Assembly: GCA_021613335.1 (NCBI GenBank)
Contig: JAJTWR010000065.1
Span: 82,001 to 146,000 of the forward strand
Reading direction: 5' to 3'
Length of the DNA: 64,000 nt
From: Whitmania pigra
Lineage: Eukaryota > Annelida > Clitellata > Hirudinida > Haemopidae
In this document: positions 1 to 12,964 of the stretch, one piece after another
Layout: every line of letters starts with the position of its first letter
Position numbering within the stretch: the stretch's first letter is position 1
Notes under the pieces: model-generated
Told to the model about the DNA's origin: nothing
Database searches by the model: none
Seen by the model: the letters and a program-made list of their open reading frames with translations, nothing else
Made by a program: the position numbers and the translations under genes

Positions 1-112
1 TTCGAAACCCAGCCTTCACTGCCGCCAGCGCCCTTGGGAAGGAGCGCTATATAAATGGTTACAAGAAGCGCCTCTGACGCTATGCATATGGCGCTATATA
101 AATGAAGTTACA
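1..112 (+). repeat. tRNA-derived SINE, 3' part
   Basis: The window opens inside a SINE. A box-B-like TTCGAAACCC at the first bases is followed by a body with two GCGCTATATAAAT blocks. The same body is found complete, on the other strand, at 51084-51281, and related tails lie near 44190-44315 and 17195-17262. The 5' tRNA-like head lies outside the window. Confidence 0.75.
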
Positions 113-710
113 AAATAATATTAATATTAAATACTATTATTCACTAAACGATTAACAGCAACATTAACATAACTTTAAACTAGTTTGAGCATAAACAACA
201 GCACATCTCAAAAACCTCATTACGTTGGCCTACTGAGACTCATTTATTTATTTGATTAGTGTACGTTGCATAACTAAGATCCTATCGAAGCTCAAAGCAT
301 GAGAAAGTTTTCAACATCACGACTTAAAACTCTTTCATAGATCACAAGGTGTTTTATAGCTCATTTGTCTTCTGCTTAAAAGGTGAACGCTACGTAATGG
401 CTTAAAATCAACCTTAGACTTAGTAATAATACTTATTAATATATTAATATTAATACTTGTTATTATTAACATATATTAAAATATAAGTAATTAAAATATT
501 ATTATAATTAACTATTATTTGACTATCATTTAATTATAATATATATTATTATTAACAACGATTTATTAGGCAAATTATTATGTACCCAACAGATTAGGTC
601 GGTCTAGCTGGGGTTAGTTTTAGTGTCAAATGGTCACGACCCGATTGAAAAAAAGTTAAAATTTGGGTGATTGAGTACAATTTAATTTGCGATCACTTTG
701 TTATTTAAAT

Positions 711-842
711 TAATGACTTAACATAAATTAGGAAAATATAAATAGATTATATAATTAATGACTTAACATAAATTAGGAAAATATAAATAGATTATATAAT
801 TAATGACTTAACATAAATTAGGAAAATATAAATAGATTATAA
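711..842. repeat. 45-bp tandem repeat, about 2.9 copies
   Basis: The unit begins TAATGACTTAACATAAATTA and repeats at 711, 756 and 801 with essentially no differences. It is AT-rich and non-coding. Confidence 0.9.
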
Positions 843-1761
843 ACTTTGAGTAAACACCTCAAAAAGACTTCTTCCAACTGTGGTAATAGTAGAAGTATGA
901 GTTAAAACAAAACTAAATTGGAAGCACTGATGTTTCCGCTTCCTGGAGGTTTGGGATGAAAGAACTTGTTTTTTTTAAATTCTTTCTCACTTCTTGATTT
1001 CACCCGAAACCTCAAATCGTCATTTTAAAATGTTTTTTTTTATGAGAAAGTTTTCGTTCACACACGGCGGGAGAGAGCGTTTGCGCTGTCGTTTATTCAT
1101 TTATTCATTCATTCTCTCACTCATTCACCCACTCACTCACCTACTTAATTACTCACCGACTCTCTCACTCATTCATTCATTCACTCTCTCAATCCTTAAC
1201 TCATTCATTTGAATATCTTTATTTCGTGATGTTCTGTTCAAATGAAGGTGGCTTTCTCAAAATAAAAAGAAGTAGGGATAATCTTTTAAAGGACTGACCA
1301 ACAGTACAAATAACATTGATAATAGGGCTGCGAAAGATTAAAAATTTTTTTATCTATTAATCGAAATTTATATTAATCGGTTAAATTCGATTAATTACAA
1401 CATATATTCCGGCTACTTTTAGCCGATCTCGTTGTGTCGCAACTCCGCATTTAGTCAGTATGCACTTCATATAATCATCCGACCTTAGCCAAAACAATTA
1501 ATCGTGTCATACAAACACGTTGTAAACTTTTTAAAAAACTTTGTCAAAAATTGAGAATTAATTTAGTTATAAACAGTAATAATACCTCTAATAACCATAG
1601 AAAGAATTCTACATTTAGAGAAGGCAAGTAGTGAGCATGCTGTGAACACTCTCCACAACTTTCTTCTGCTCTGCTAAATTTATTTTGTATGAATTATAAA
1701 TTCTTATTATTCTAAAATATATTGTGATGTAATTGTGATGATGAAGACGAGGTTGATGATT

Positions 1762-1988
<227 letters not shown>

Positions 1989-2605
1989 GTCTGATGAATA
2001 ACCCGACAACTATATAAAAGCTAATTTTCACCGTTGCCTATCATCACGAGAACTTTGTAATAGCTTCGACGATTTGATCAAAGAATTACTTAAAAAATAG
2101 GAATTTACGAATCAACATTTACTTGCTTGTTTAACATTTGTTGTGTAAAGCAGACGAGTCGCAAATTTGTTCAAGAAGTAAGCGCTTAGGTAAGCTGAAA
2201 CTTACTAATAATAAGCTCAATTCGTGGGAGCATCGTCCTCGAAAATATTGTAAATGTGATTGAAATTATTGCACGAAGAGGTAGATAAATTGTGTGATAT
2301 AACTACAAGAAAAGGCATTGGTAATTGTAATTGTAATTGTAACCACACTTTTTTTTTAAACCTCAAACCTTCACAACTTCAGTTAACCGAATCTCTAAAC
2401 TTATGAATTACGCAGCGATTGTGGATGTTGTGTATACAAGAATATTAATTATAAAATTGCATTAAACGTTCCGAAAACATATTAATCGTATTTGAATAAA
2501 TATATAATAATAATATTGTATAACAACATATTGAACCTCATATTGGGGATGATGAAAAAAGGTGTTTTTACAGCACATATAGCAGACTTGCCAAAAATCA
2601 GGAAA

Positions 2606-4260
2606 ATGAAAATAACTGGAATCTGGAAAATAGGCAGCCTTACTACTTGGATCATCGTGTTCATGTTTTTTGTAATCTCTGATGCCGGTTGGTGTAATTA
2701 TTTAAATATATTCTAAGTTGTTAATATTTACTGTTGTGATCATGTTTAAGAATTTTCGAATTCCAACGAATTCTTGTGTGTCTTTTTTTTAAAGATTTTT
2801 ACTCAGCAGCTAAGCAATCACAAGCTTACAAAATATGTATCGATATATAGGTACTAGAAGCTATTAGTAAAAAGAGTGGCACAGACATTCTTAACCACTA
2901 AATATTATTGCTGTTATACTATATTATGACCTTAAAACTCAATCTTTGAATTCAAAATCTTTAACAAACTAAGTAATCAAATGCCAAATCTAAAATCTAA
3001 AGTAGTGCAACTTTAATGTGAATACTAAGCCAAACTGATATTAATTCTTCATCCACTTCAGCCGATGCAACAGTATGCCCCATCGCACGGTTGCCCCAAC
3101 TTCTGAATGGTCAGTACATTCTTTCTAAGGACAACATGTCTGCCTTGTACTTCTGCAATGAAGATTACCACTTCAGTACTTTACCGAGCAGTTCCTCTTC
3201 AAAGACGATCGTCTACTGCGACAGTCAAGGGAATTGGCAGGGAAAACCTGCCGAATGCGTCAAGAGTAAGTGGAAGAATGTTTGTTGAAGTTCAGACGAT
3301 AATTCTTTTCTTAAATTATAAAAATAAAATTATTTTTAAGACTTATTTCTTGATTATACTAATATGGATTATACTATAATGGCTTTCTATTGGACTCGAT
3401 GAAATTGTCATTCATCTCTCACTTGCAGCATCCTGCAAACCAAATCCCTGCCAGAACGGAGGAAAGTGCAGCACGGCAGAAGATCCATTCAAAACCGGAT
3501 ACACGTGCATATGCCCTCAAAACTGCGGCGGCAGGAGGTGCCAAGTTGGTGAGTAGGTTTGAGGGGAATTGGGTAACAATTGGGGACTGAGCATTTTATA
3601 ACTGTTGCTGCGCTTGACTTTAACTTCGATTTTGTTTTGTTATGAAATCAAGAGGCGTCCACATCCGAAGTTTTGGAAATTCAAATCTAATTGGACTTAA
3701 ACGCGTTAGTTGATGATTGTATCAAATGCAATGTATTTAAGCAAATGAAGACTTGTTGAAGATTTTCATATGGAAGATTTAGGAGAATATTTCGTAATTG
3801 CCTTCGAAGACTGAGAATGACAATGACTTGATGAATCATTGTTTAAAAGACATAAAAAAGACTCGTCGACAGTCTAATTTTAAACTCGTTCGGCAAGGAA
3901 CCATCTCTCTATCTTTTTGTTTGCCTTCCCGTCGTTGGTCTGCAACTGGGCCAACCTAGTTGCATGATTATTTCTAGAAGTTGATTTTGGATATTTAAAG
4001 CTTTTATATTGATAATCGTCTCGTTTCTATAAATGGTAATTAGCTAGTAATTGTATTAATAAATTTATTTCATTTCAATAACTCAATTTAGAAAGTATGC
4101 GCTACAAGATCTATGTCCTTTAGCTGATTTCAAGGATATATTTTCTTTTAAAACAGCCAACCCGTGCAGTACTTGTCCTAGTGGTACTCGGTGCATGATC
4201 ACTTTCGCGGTCGACATTGGACGGTTCTGCTACGACAACAACATGAGGCTGGTCGCCTAA
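2606..4260 (+). CDS. secreted sushi/EGF-like protein, 4 exons
   Basis: Exons 2606-2687, 3062-3265, 3429-3548 and 4157-4260 join in phase 1 at every junction and sum to 510 nt, giving 169 residues plus stop. Exon 1 encodes a hydrophobic leader (TTWIIVFMFFVISDA); an in-frame ATG also exists at 2549, but 2606 gives a normal signal-peptide length. Exon 2 encodes one CCP/sushi-like module with four Cys and the hallmark Trp (YCDSQGNWQG). Exon 3 is an EGF-like module (CKPNPCQNGGKC, then CICPQNCGGRRC). Exon 4 is a short Cys-rich tail (NPCSTCPSGTRC) ending in TAA. No membrane segment follows, so it is probably extracellular. Such modules usually mediate protein or glycan binding, but the partner is unknown. 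Donors are GTTGGT, GTAAGT and GTGAGT; acceptors follow TTCAG, TTGCAG and AACAG. Confidence 0.75.
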
Positions 4261-6331
4261 CTACGTCGTAACACAGCGGCAGTTGAACTATTTTTCTTTT
4301 GGCGCTAGTATCATCATTATGTTCATCACCATCAATAACACTATTTCCATCGTCGTCATCACGTGACAGAATAGAAAGTCTTACGCTCGTTAATCATTGT
4401 TATTAACTAAATTTTTATGATCAACGTTTACATTTGTTCATCAAAGGCTTGATTACTGAAATCTGAAATTCGTATCGTGCTTCAAATGGAAGTTCGTCTC
4501 AGTGCTTTTACTAATGTTAGCGAAGTACATGCTGCCCTCATTAAAAGCCTCCCACAAATTCAAGCTTCGATTTTCTCACGCTATGAACGTGCTCGCCATT
4601 TTTCACTTATTGAGCTGAACTGTTGTCGTGTTTAATTAATGTTAGTAAAAATGCATCGGTCGGGCATAAAATAACCTCGGCATACGATGAATGGTTCTTC
4701 AGTACCGATAAGTGAGTCATGCTCGTATGTGGATGGTTGTACTTCCCCAAATGTCCTCAGGAGTTTATTAGCATTCAAAAGGGTGTGGACTGTTTAGATT
4801 TAATGTTTAAATTAAATAATTTTATTAGATAAGAATATCTGACATGCCTAACTTGGTAGTAAGTTGTCATCCATAACCACCCAAAATTGTTTCATTATGC
4901 GATTGTTTTTGATTGATTACCAGCTGATTGATGGACAAAGGATATTTATATCAGTCAATCAATCCAACAATCAATCAAATAAGACAATCTTTATGATTGT
5001 AAGTAAGTCCGAATCACAGGACCTCAAGGCCACCGACAACTGAACTGCCACGTTGTCTAATCTTTAAGTGCGTCTTCTGAGGTGTCCCTCACCATAAATG
5101 TTTTTCTGCTTCAAACAGACTATCAAGAATCATTTTTATACGGTAACGTTTGCTCATTGGACAAGCGACTTGCATTAATTAATCCGGTGTAGAGCATTTT
5201 AATTGTATTTGAAAACAACACCGCAAATACAATCCCAGTTTGAGATGATGAAAGAAAAGGAAACACAACAATCCGTAGAAATAGATGCTGCAGAAAGATA
5301 AATTGGTCATCCCTTATTAAGCATTTGAAATATTGCATTGTTTAGGTTGATATGATGAAGACAGTCGGTAATAAATGTAAAGATGATATGGAAGATCGTA
5401 ACAGAAGTAGACATAGTTGATGTGAATCCGTTGCTCATTTGTTTCAACAATAAAACCAAATAAATGTACGCAATTAGCTGATAGCCATAAATAATAATAT
5501 ATTAACACAATTATATTATTATATTAACACTAATAATTCTAACAAGCATAATGAAATAATTATTGTCATTATTATTGTTTTTACTTATCATTATTATTGC
5601 TGGAAAAAAAACATCGATAACGACATCGCCCTACTTGTTCGACAGCGCTGGACAACAAAAAGTCGATTTAAAAAACAATTAAAAAGAAATAAAACATTTA
5701 AATTACAATATGATTGTTAATTTAAAACAGGACACCATCGAACAAAAAAACAAATTTTTGAATATTAAAAGTTTGTAATATTTTTCATAGCTTTTATATT
5801 TCCTGTTCTTCATTCTACAATTACTTGAAAATAATTAACCATTAAAAAATAAATTCAGCAACTCAACGGTTGAAAAAATAATCCGACTAACCGCTGTAAT
5901 TACAAGAATTATCAAGGTCTAAAATACTTTTTATAAAAATTATCATTCAACCCTCTATTTAGGACAAAAAGCATTTCAATCAGGAACCGACAAATCATCG
6001 GTTGAACACTAGCGGCAGCGATCAGTGGTTGATCGAAGATTACGACACAAGCGACGGTTGAGAAAAACACGACATCGAGGCTTTTTGAAGAAAATAAACC
6101 CGCACAACTCGGAATCTTTTCATTCGAGGAACAAGTTCTAAACCTCGAGAGAAAAATAATTCCGTCACAAAAATACCAGGAAGACATAACGAATTGCTAG
6201 AACCGATCAATGCAATATCAATAAATTAATTATTTAAAATCCATTTAATTATATTTCATTTAGTTATAATCAGCAATCAAATTAGTGATTTCTATTAATG
6301 ATAATAGTAATAATAATAAAAATAAAAAAAA

Positions 6332-6372
<41 letters not shown>

Positions 6373-6936
6373 TAATAATAATAACAAACATTATTATTAT
6401 CTGATTGTAAAAGAAAGCTGAAGTCTGACCGAAAGATTAGCATCGAATAATCGCATAAAACCGAAAAGAACATTTCCCCGGTCCGGGTTTGGTGAAATTT
6501 GTGGTAAAATAAATTTACAAATCCTGAAAGTTTCCGTGGCTTAAGATGGCAGAGTTGTTTATTGCTTAAGGGAGAAAAGGAGATAAGATTGCATCTTAAA
6601 AGACCTTGAACAGTTCTGCATTTAGACAGAAATACAAGTCATCCCGTGCAAAAAATTCAATGTTTTTTTAATAATAATAATAATAATAATAATTATATGA
6701 TTTGAAGTAAACTTTTGATCTGAATTGAATTGAGTCAGGATGGCATTCAATGCAAACACTGAAACCATTTTCAATTTCTCGCTTCAACCTAATCGTTAAG
6801 ACATCCTAAAAACTCATTTAGAAGGAAAACACTTTAGAAACTGGAAATGTCTAAAAGGGCTCAAAAAAGCCATTTATTTGCGATGCGCTAAAATATTTTT
6901 CGAGATGACATTTCATTTCATTGTATTTCATTTCAG
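4261..6936. other. intergenic, no gene recognised
   Basis: No supported exon on either strand. A (TAA)n/(AAT)n tract lies at about 6302-6395 and a short one at 6671-6694. Short open frames at 5123-5508 and 5912-6187 lack family resemblance and splice support. Confidence 0.6.
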
Positions 6937-7223
6937 TTAAACCTGACACGAAAGAGGTAGCATCCACGGATAGATTTGGAATGAATGTTTTTCCTACAAC
7001 AGTTAAAGTTGATCGTTTCAAGACCAAGAAAAACATTTTTTTAAAAAATTCACAAAGTCTGAAACGAAGTTTAAGTTTAAGAAAATTTAAGCCGATGATA
7101 ATAAGGAAGAGGGTACTTACTTCAGTCGAAAGAGTCAAAGACTATGTCCTAAAGACTAGGTTAGTTAAAACCTATGTCAAAAAGAATTCAAATAAATCTA
7201 CGAAGCATCCCTACACATGGTAA
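6937..7223 (+). CDS. possible terminal exon, Lys/Arg-rich, unassigned
   Basis: An acceptor with a pyrimidine-rich lead (TTTCATTTCAG, ending 6936) opens a frame of about 95 codons rich in Lys and Arg that closes with TAA at 7221-7223. Its composition resembles the Lys-rich cytoplasmic tail exon at 36567-37068, though I see no clear alignment. Upstream exons were not found, and the gene at 2606-4260 already ends in its own stop. It could be the last exon of an unrecognised gene, a relic of a related receptor gene, or a chance frame. Confidence 0.3.
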
Positions 7224-8137
<914 letters not shown>

Positions 8138-11100
8138 CTACAAAACGGTGTCGAAGACTCCCAATGATTTGCATATTATGTCGTCCTGTTTGATATTAAA
8201 CAGAACATTTAATCATAATAAATATTATAATTTGTGCCCAACACAGTTTCACATAAAAATTGTTTAATTAGAAAATATTATTTATTTTTGCAAAAATCTG
8301 GATCGCTGCGATCTTTCACGTTCAGTTTCTCCAGAAATAACAAAGCGCATTAACAACGTTTTATTGGTCGGCATTAATAATGAGTGGACGAAATTTATAA
8401 AATCTTATCAGTGACGTAATATATTCCAGTAAACGCTTTCACATTATTTACTGGAAGCTAACATTTGAATGACTTTAATTGATCAATTTAATTGGCTTAC
8501 CATTTCGCAGACTTGCATGAACTCGTCTGCTGTTATTACTCCGTTGTTGCCCACATCCATCTTCTGAGAACATTGTATTAAATGAATGAATTCACGAATG
8601 AACATGCGAATGTGCTGGAACATTTGTTTATCATCCTACTAATTGAATGAATTTTTGAGGTGGAACATTCAGACATCGATCGTCACTTAGCGGAGAGTTT
8701 TAAGCTTGCTCATTCTTAATTCTACTAAGATAAAGCCGTCATCATCATCATCATCATCATCATCCTCGTCGTCGTCGTCATCATCATCATCATCATCATC
8801 ATCCTCGTCGTCGTCGTCATCATCATCCTCCTCGTCGCCACTTTCAACATCATTAAATCACCTTGAAGACCCTGTCAACGTGCTCTCTGGCAGTGACGTC
8901 ATCCATGGGGGGCTCGGCGCACGTCCCTATGAGGTCGTACACGGAAGAAACGATTTCGGTCATCTCGTCTTTGGATATGACACCGTCGCCATTAAGGTCG
9001 TACAAATTGAAAGCCCACAGAAGCTTCTCCTGGACCGAGCCTCGGGCCAGCACCGATAGACCAGTCACGAATTCCTGGTAGGGGTAGGCAAGGTATGAAC
9101 AAATGGGCATGGAAATGATACAAAACCTTTTTAGAGTGAATAGGTGAATGGATGGATGGCATTTTTGCGATTTTGGATCCTGTGCGAATGTTTGAAGAAT
9201 AGACCGAAGCTTCTGGCAGATGTATGATGAATATGTCTAGCCTACATCGCTTTGGACAAGATCATTAACAACGAAAACGATGCACGATCGAACGGGTTTA
9301 ATGACGGCGTGGAATGATGGAAGTAGCCGAATATTACAATAATCAGGCATCTGCGAGTGCAGGTGTTGAGTTAAAATTAGCATTCAATGATTGACGAGCA
9401 TATGAGTCAAAGCGAATGATGAAACTTGCAGAGCTACATCAAGTCACAAGAGCGAGATTAGATTGAAACATCATGTGCTGAAAGTTGAAAAAGATTAAAG
9501 TGAACAGGGACGTAATTTGGAAGGTCATTGAGTGGGAAACCGCCCAGAAATGGCAGTCCAAGTTGGCACATAAGATCTGAACGTTGCCCTTATCGAGCGT
9601 AAACTGTAAACAAATGCAACGCTGGCCAAAGTCAAGAGTATGTACATATGCATTATCTTACAAGACTATGGTGAAGATAATGTCGATAATGGTGTCTCAT
9701 GTTTTTATTTATTTTTTTCTTATTTGTACCATTTTCTATAGCGCAAAACTATGGAAAACATATTGCCATACTCGCCGATCGATAAATCTCACTATTGTCG
9801 ACACAAATCCCAAAAGAAAACAAATATCTCGCAATGGTTTGCAGACGAGAAAGAGGAATACTTTTTTAAGGGAAGAAATCTTTCAACTTTGAACAGTTGT
9901 ACTTTGCAAGAGATATTTGTTTAAATTTTTGAACTTATTCCGAGAGATGTTTGTGTTTTCAAAGCTAAATGCTTAACATAATATTATTGTAATTACGGTG
10001 ACGGCACATCCCGCAATTGCGCACACACAATTCAAACAATTTGAATCTTGGATGCTAATGGCGTCGCCTGTTGAGCTTTCGGGTAGTTAAGTGTTCGTTA
10101 TCATTCACATTCAAGATGAAGATCGAAAAGTAAAGATCAGTAAATAATTCATCTCTCAGTGAAGTATATCGATTCGAATGTAACTAAGATTCACAATTTT
10201 ATAGCGGTACTTAAAAAGGTTCGAAATCTAAATGTTTTTACTCAAATCTACTTTGACGGGAATCGTTATTAAAAATGTTTGAATACAATTTTTTTGTAAC
10301 AACTACGAACGTAGTGTAGATAGTCGAATCTGACTTTGACATGTATTTTTTGTTTGTATATTTCCTAATCTAGACTTGTAGAGGTCAGCTTATTTCATGG
10401 ATAATTTATGTTGTTAAGACCCTTGTGACATTTTACTTTAAGTCATACAAACAATTTCATCACTACATTATCATTATATCGGGCTATTCACGTAGTCCTG
10501 ATTGTGATGCCAGTAGCTATTATCATCATCATCATCGCAGCCACCACCTTGAATGACTAACCTCGAAACTGACAGTTCCATCCCTGTCCTGGTCGAAGAC
10601 GTTGAACACATAATGAGCATATAGGTTGGAGTCTGCAGTGATGACGGTGATGATGGTGATGATGATGATGATGACGATGATGACGGTGATGATAGTGATA
10701 ATTGCAGCGATGAAGACGTATGCGGTATTAGTGACAGTGACAAATGTATCACATACAGCAACGTATTGTGTAATCTAACAACAATCTTAATGCAATACTT
10801 GCAACATTGTGAATAAAAATATGAAGCAGTTTATCTTTATCAGTTTATCATCATTTTTTGATCATGATCGTCATCATCATGCGGAATGTACACATCTTCC
10901 GTCGAGAGATGCACAGCTCGCAATGGTTCCAACTCGATCGATTCTCTCCTCTCGTCGAAACTCACTCTCACCAAGTCCGGCGCCAATATCACTATCACTA
11001 TCACCATCACAATCATTGTCGTCGTCATCGTCATCGTCGTCATCAGCGTCGTCATCATCGTCACCTTCCTCACTGTCGCCGATGATGGTGTCATCAGCAT

Positions 11101-11444
11101 CGGAACCATTGTAATTATGATTATCGTCATCCTCCTTGTCGTCATGACAACGACCACCATTGACCCACGACATTGTCACAGTGCAATAACTCTGAATGTA
11201 ACTTTAATGAGATCTCTTCCTCCCCCCAATAACAATGGAAATGAAAGAACGACGTTTGTGGTGAAGTATATGCAGAGGCGATGATGATAATTATGACGAT
11301 GATGACGATGCGATTACGACGACAATGATGAGGATGACATGGTAGTGATGATGACAACGACGGCTGAAAGCTGCTGTCAACCTTCAGAGCCGAAAACCTA
11401 CTAGCGATTGGACACTAATGATTACATCATTGAAAATGACTGCT

Positions 11445-11476
<32 letters not shown>

Positions 11477-12572
11477 GATGATGATGATGGTGGTGGTAGC
11501 AGCGATCATACCGATGTGGAAGATGATGATGATGATGAGGATGATGATGATGATGATGGTGATGGTGATGGTGATGGTGATGGTGATGGTGATGATGATG
11601 ATGATGATAACACTATACCTCCCTGGGGAAAAAACTGAGCGTATATCTCTTTGAATGTTTCCTCCTTCACCACGCCTGATGGACATTCCTGGGATGAACA
11701 ATAGATGATGATGATGTTGATGATGATGACGATGATGACGATGATGACGATGACGACGATGACGACGACGATGACAATGACGACTACGACGACGGTGATG
11801 GTGGCGTTGACGAAAATGATAATGACGACAACAGTAATGATGAGGGTAATATTAAAGGAGACCTGTTTGAAGCCCCTGTAAATGATCTGCAATTCCTTCT
11901 TGGTGAACTTTGTGGTCCTGCACAGGTGCTCCAAACATTCCGGTTTATATCGCACCGTGGACAGTGTAGGATCCGAGCTTAGGGGATCGTCATCTGCGGG
12001 TGATGATATTTGTGTCGATTTGTTTATGATGGTAACGATGATTTTGATGAATTGATGGAATCATGCACAGTAAAAACTAATCGCTTCACTCCATTCAGGT
12101 GGTTTTCAAGAGAAAGTGATTGTCACTGGTCGTCATGGCAACCTGGCTCATTAGTAGCGATGATAGCGGCGTTGAATAATAATAGAATTAACAAAGTATT
12201 ATTGATGGGACAAATGTGGCAGTTTTCGCAATGAGATTAAATAGTCATTAAAAGCTTATAATATCACTTCTAGCTTAATATTTTAACATACGTTAAGACA
12301 CATTTTTTCATTATCCTTATTATTGGCCGTTATTATTGTTAGTGATAATGTTATCCTAACTGTAATGGCTATAAAAAAAAACAAAAGTAAAGATTGTAAT
12401 TCGACAATGAATGACTTTTCAATATCTTAATCTTTAAAAATATCTCTCGTAACTCGCATCGTCCCATGTAAATTGCAAACATTGCAATAAAAAAACCGTC
12501 AGAGTTCCTCTTTTCCTTGAGGGATCTCTTGCTTAAATGGGGCAGTATTTTCCTCAGCTTGGATCTGATCAT
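8138..12572 (-). CDS. KCNIP-like: Kv channel-interacting protein (KChIP), EF-hand, 7 exons
   Basis: In gene order the exons are 12572-12497, 11993-11863, 11688-11619, 10632-10562, 9074-8862, 8563-8501 and 8185-8138. All phases agree and the total is 672 nt, or 223 residues, a normal KChIP length. The protein contains KFTKKELQ-type sequence (TTKFTKKELQIIYRGFK), a degenerate first EF-hand (ECPSGVVKEETFKEIY), then EF-hands DQDRDGTVSFE, DLNGDGVISKDE and DVGNNGVITADE, and the family C-terminus SLGVFDTVL. KChIPs are cytosolic calcium sensors that bind the N-terminus of Kv4 channels and alter their trafficking and inactivation. The order and sequence fit KChIP better than recoverin or NCS-1. The first exon (donor GTTTTTTT) is the weakest part, and KChIP N-termini vary by alternative first exons. 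Introns are full of GAT/CGT repeats. Confidence 0.9.
8740..8836. repeat. (TCA/TCG)n repeat in KChIP intron
   Basis: Alternating TCA and TCG triplets lie just beyond the donor at 8861. The poly-Ser frame is a low-complexity artefact. Confidence 0.9.
10638..11850. repeat. GAT/GAC/GGT trinucleotide repeats in KChIP introns
   Basis: Tracts at about 10638-10700, 10990-11090, 11443-11612 and 11702-11850 give many long poly-acidic, Met or Ile frames on both strands. The real exons (10562-10632 and 11619-11688) sit between them with clean splice signals. Confidence 0.85.
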
Positions 12573-12964
12573 GTCGCTGTAGTTGGTTTAAGAAAGAGCT
12601 CTCAAATGCCAGCAATGCTGTGGTTAAGTATCAGTTACCTGTTAAATCAACAAGAGCAACCTGATTAAAGATGCAGTGGTGATGTTCGTGATTGTGAAAG
12701 TGCAACCGAAACTTTATCGGAAGTTAAACAAACATTTCGTCGCTAGGAAGTTCATGTAGTATGTTAATGCAACTTCCAAATGTGTTTAAAATTTGTGTCC
12801 GCGAACTTAAATATTGAGGAAGGAAGAATAATCCAAATAAAATAGATTCTTATCTACCAAATTATCTGCGATGGATTACTGACTTACTCTTAATCGCATT
12901 GTTTTCGCTAGACATTTTCCTTTTATTCCACTACTTCAAGATAAATAAAAGTTCAAACTAGATG

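Noticed and set aside
10809..11955. Long Asp-, Met-, Ile- and Ser-rich frames on both strands
   Set aside because: Trinucleotide repeats in KChIP introns; only the short spliced exons at 11619-11688 and 11863-11993 have family resemblance.
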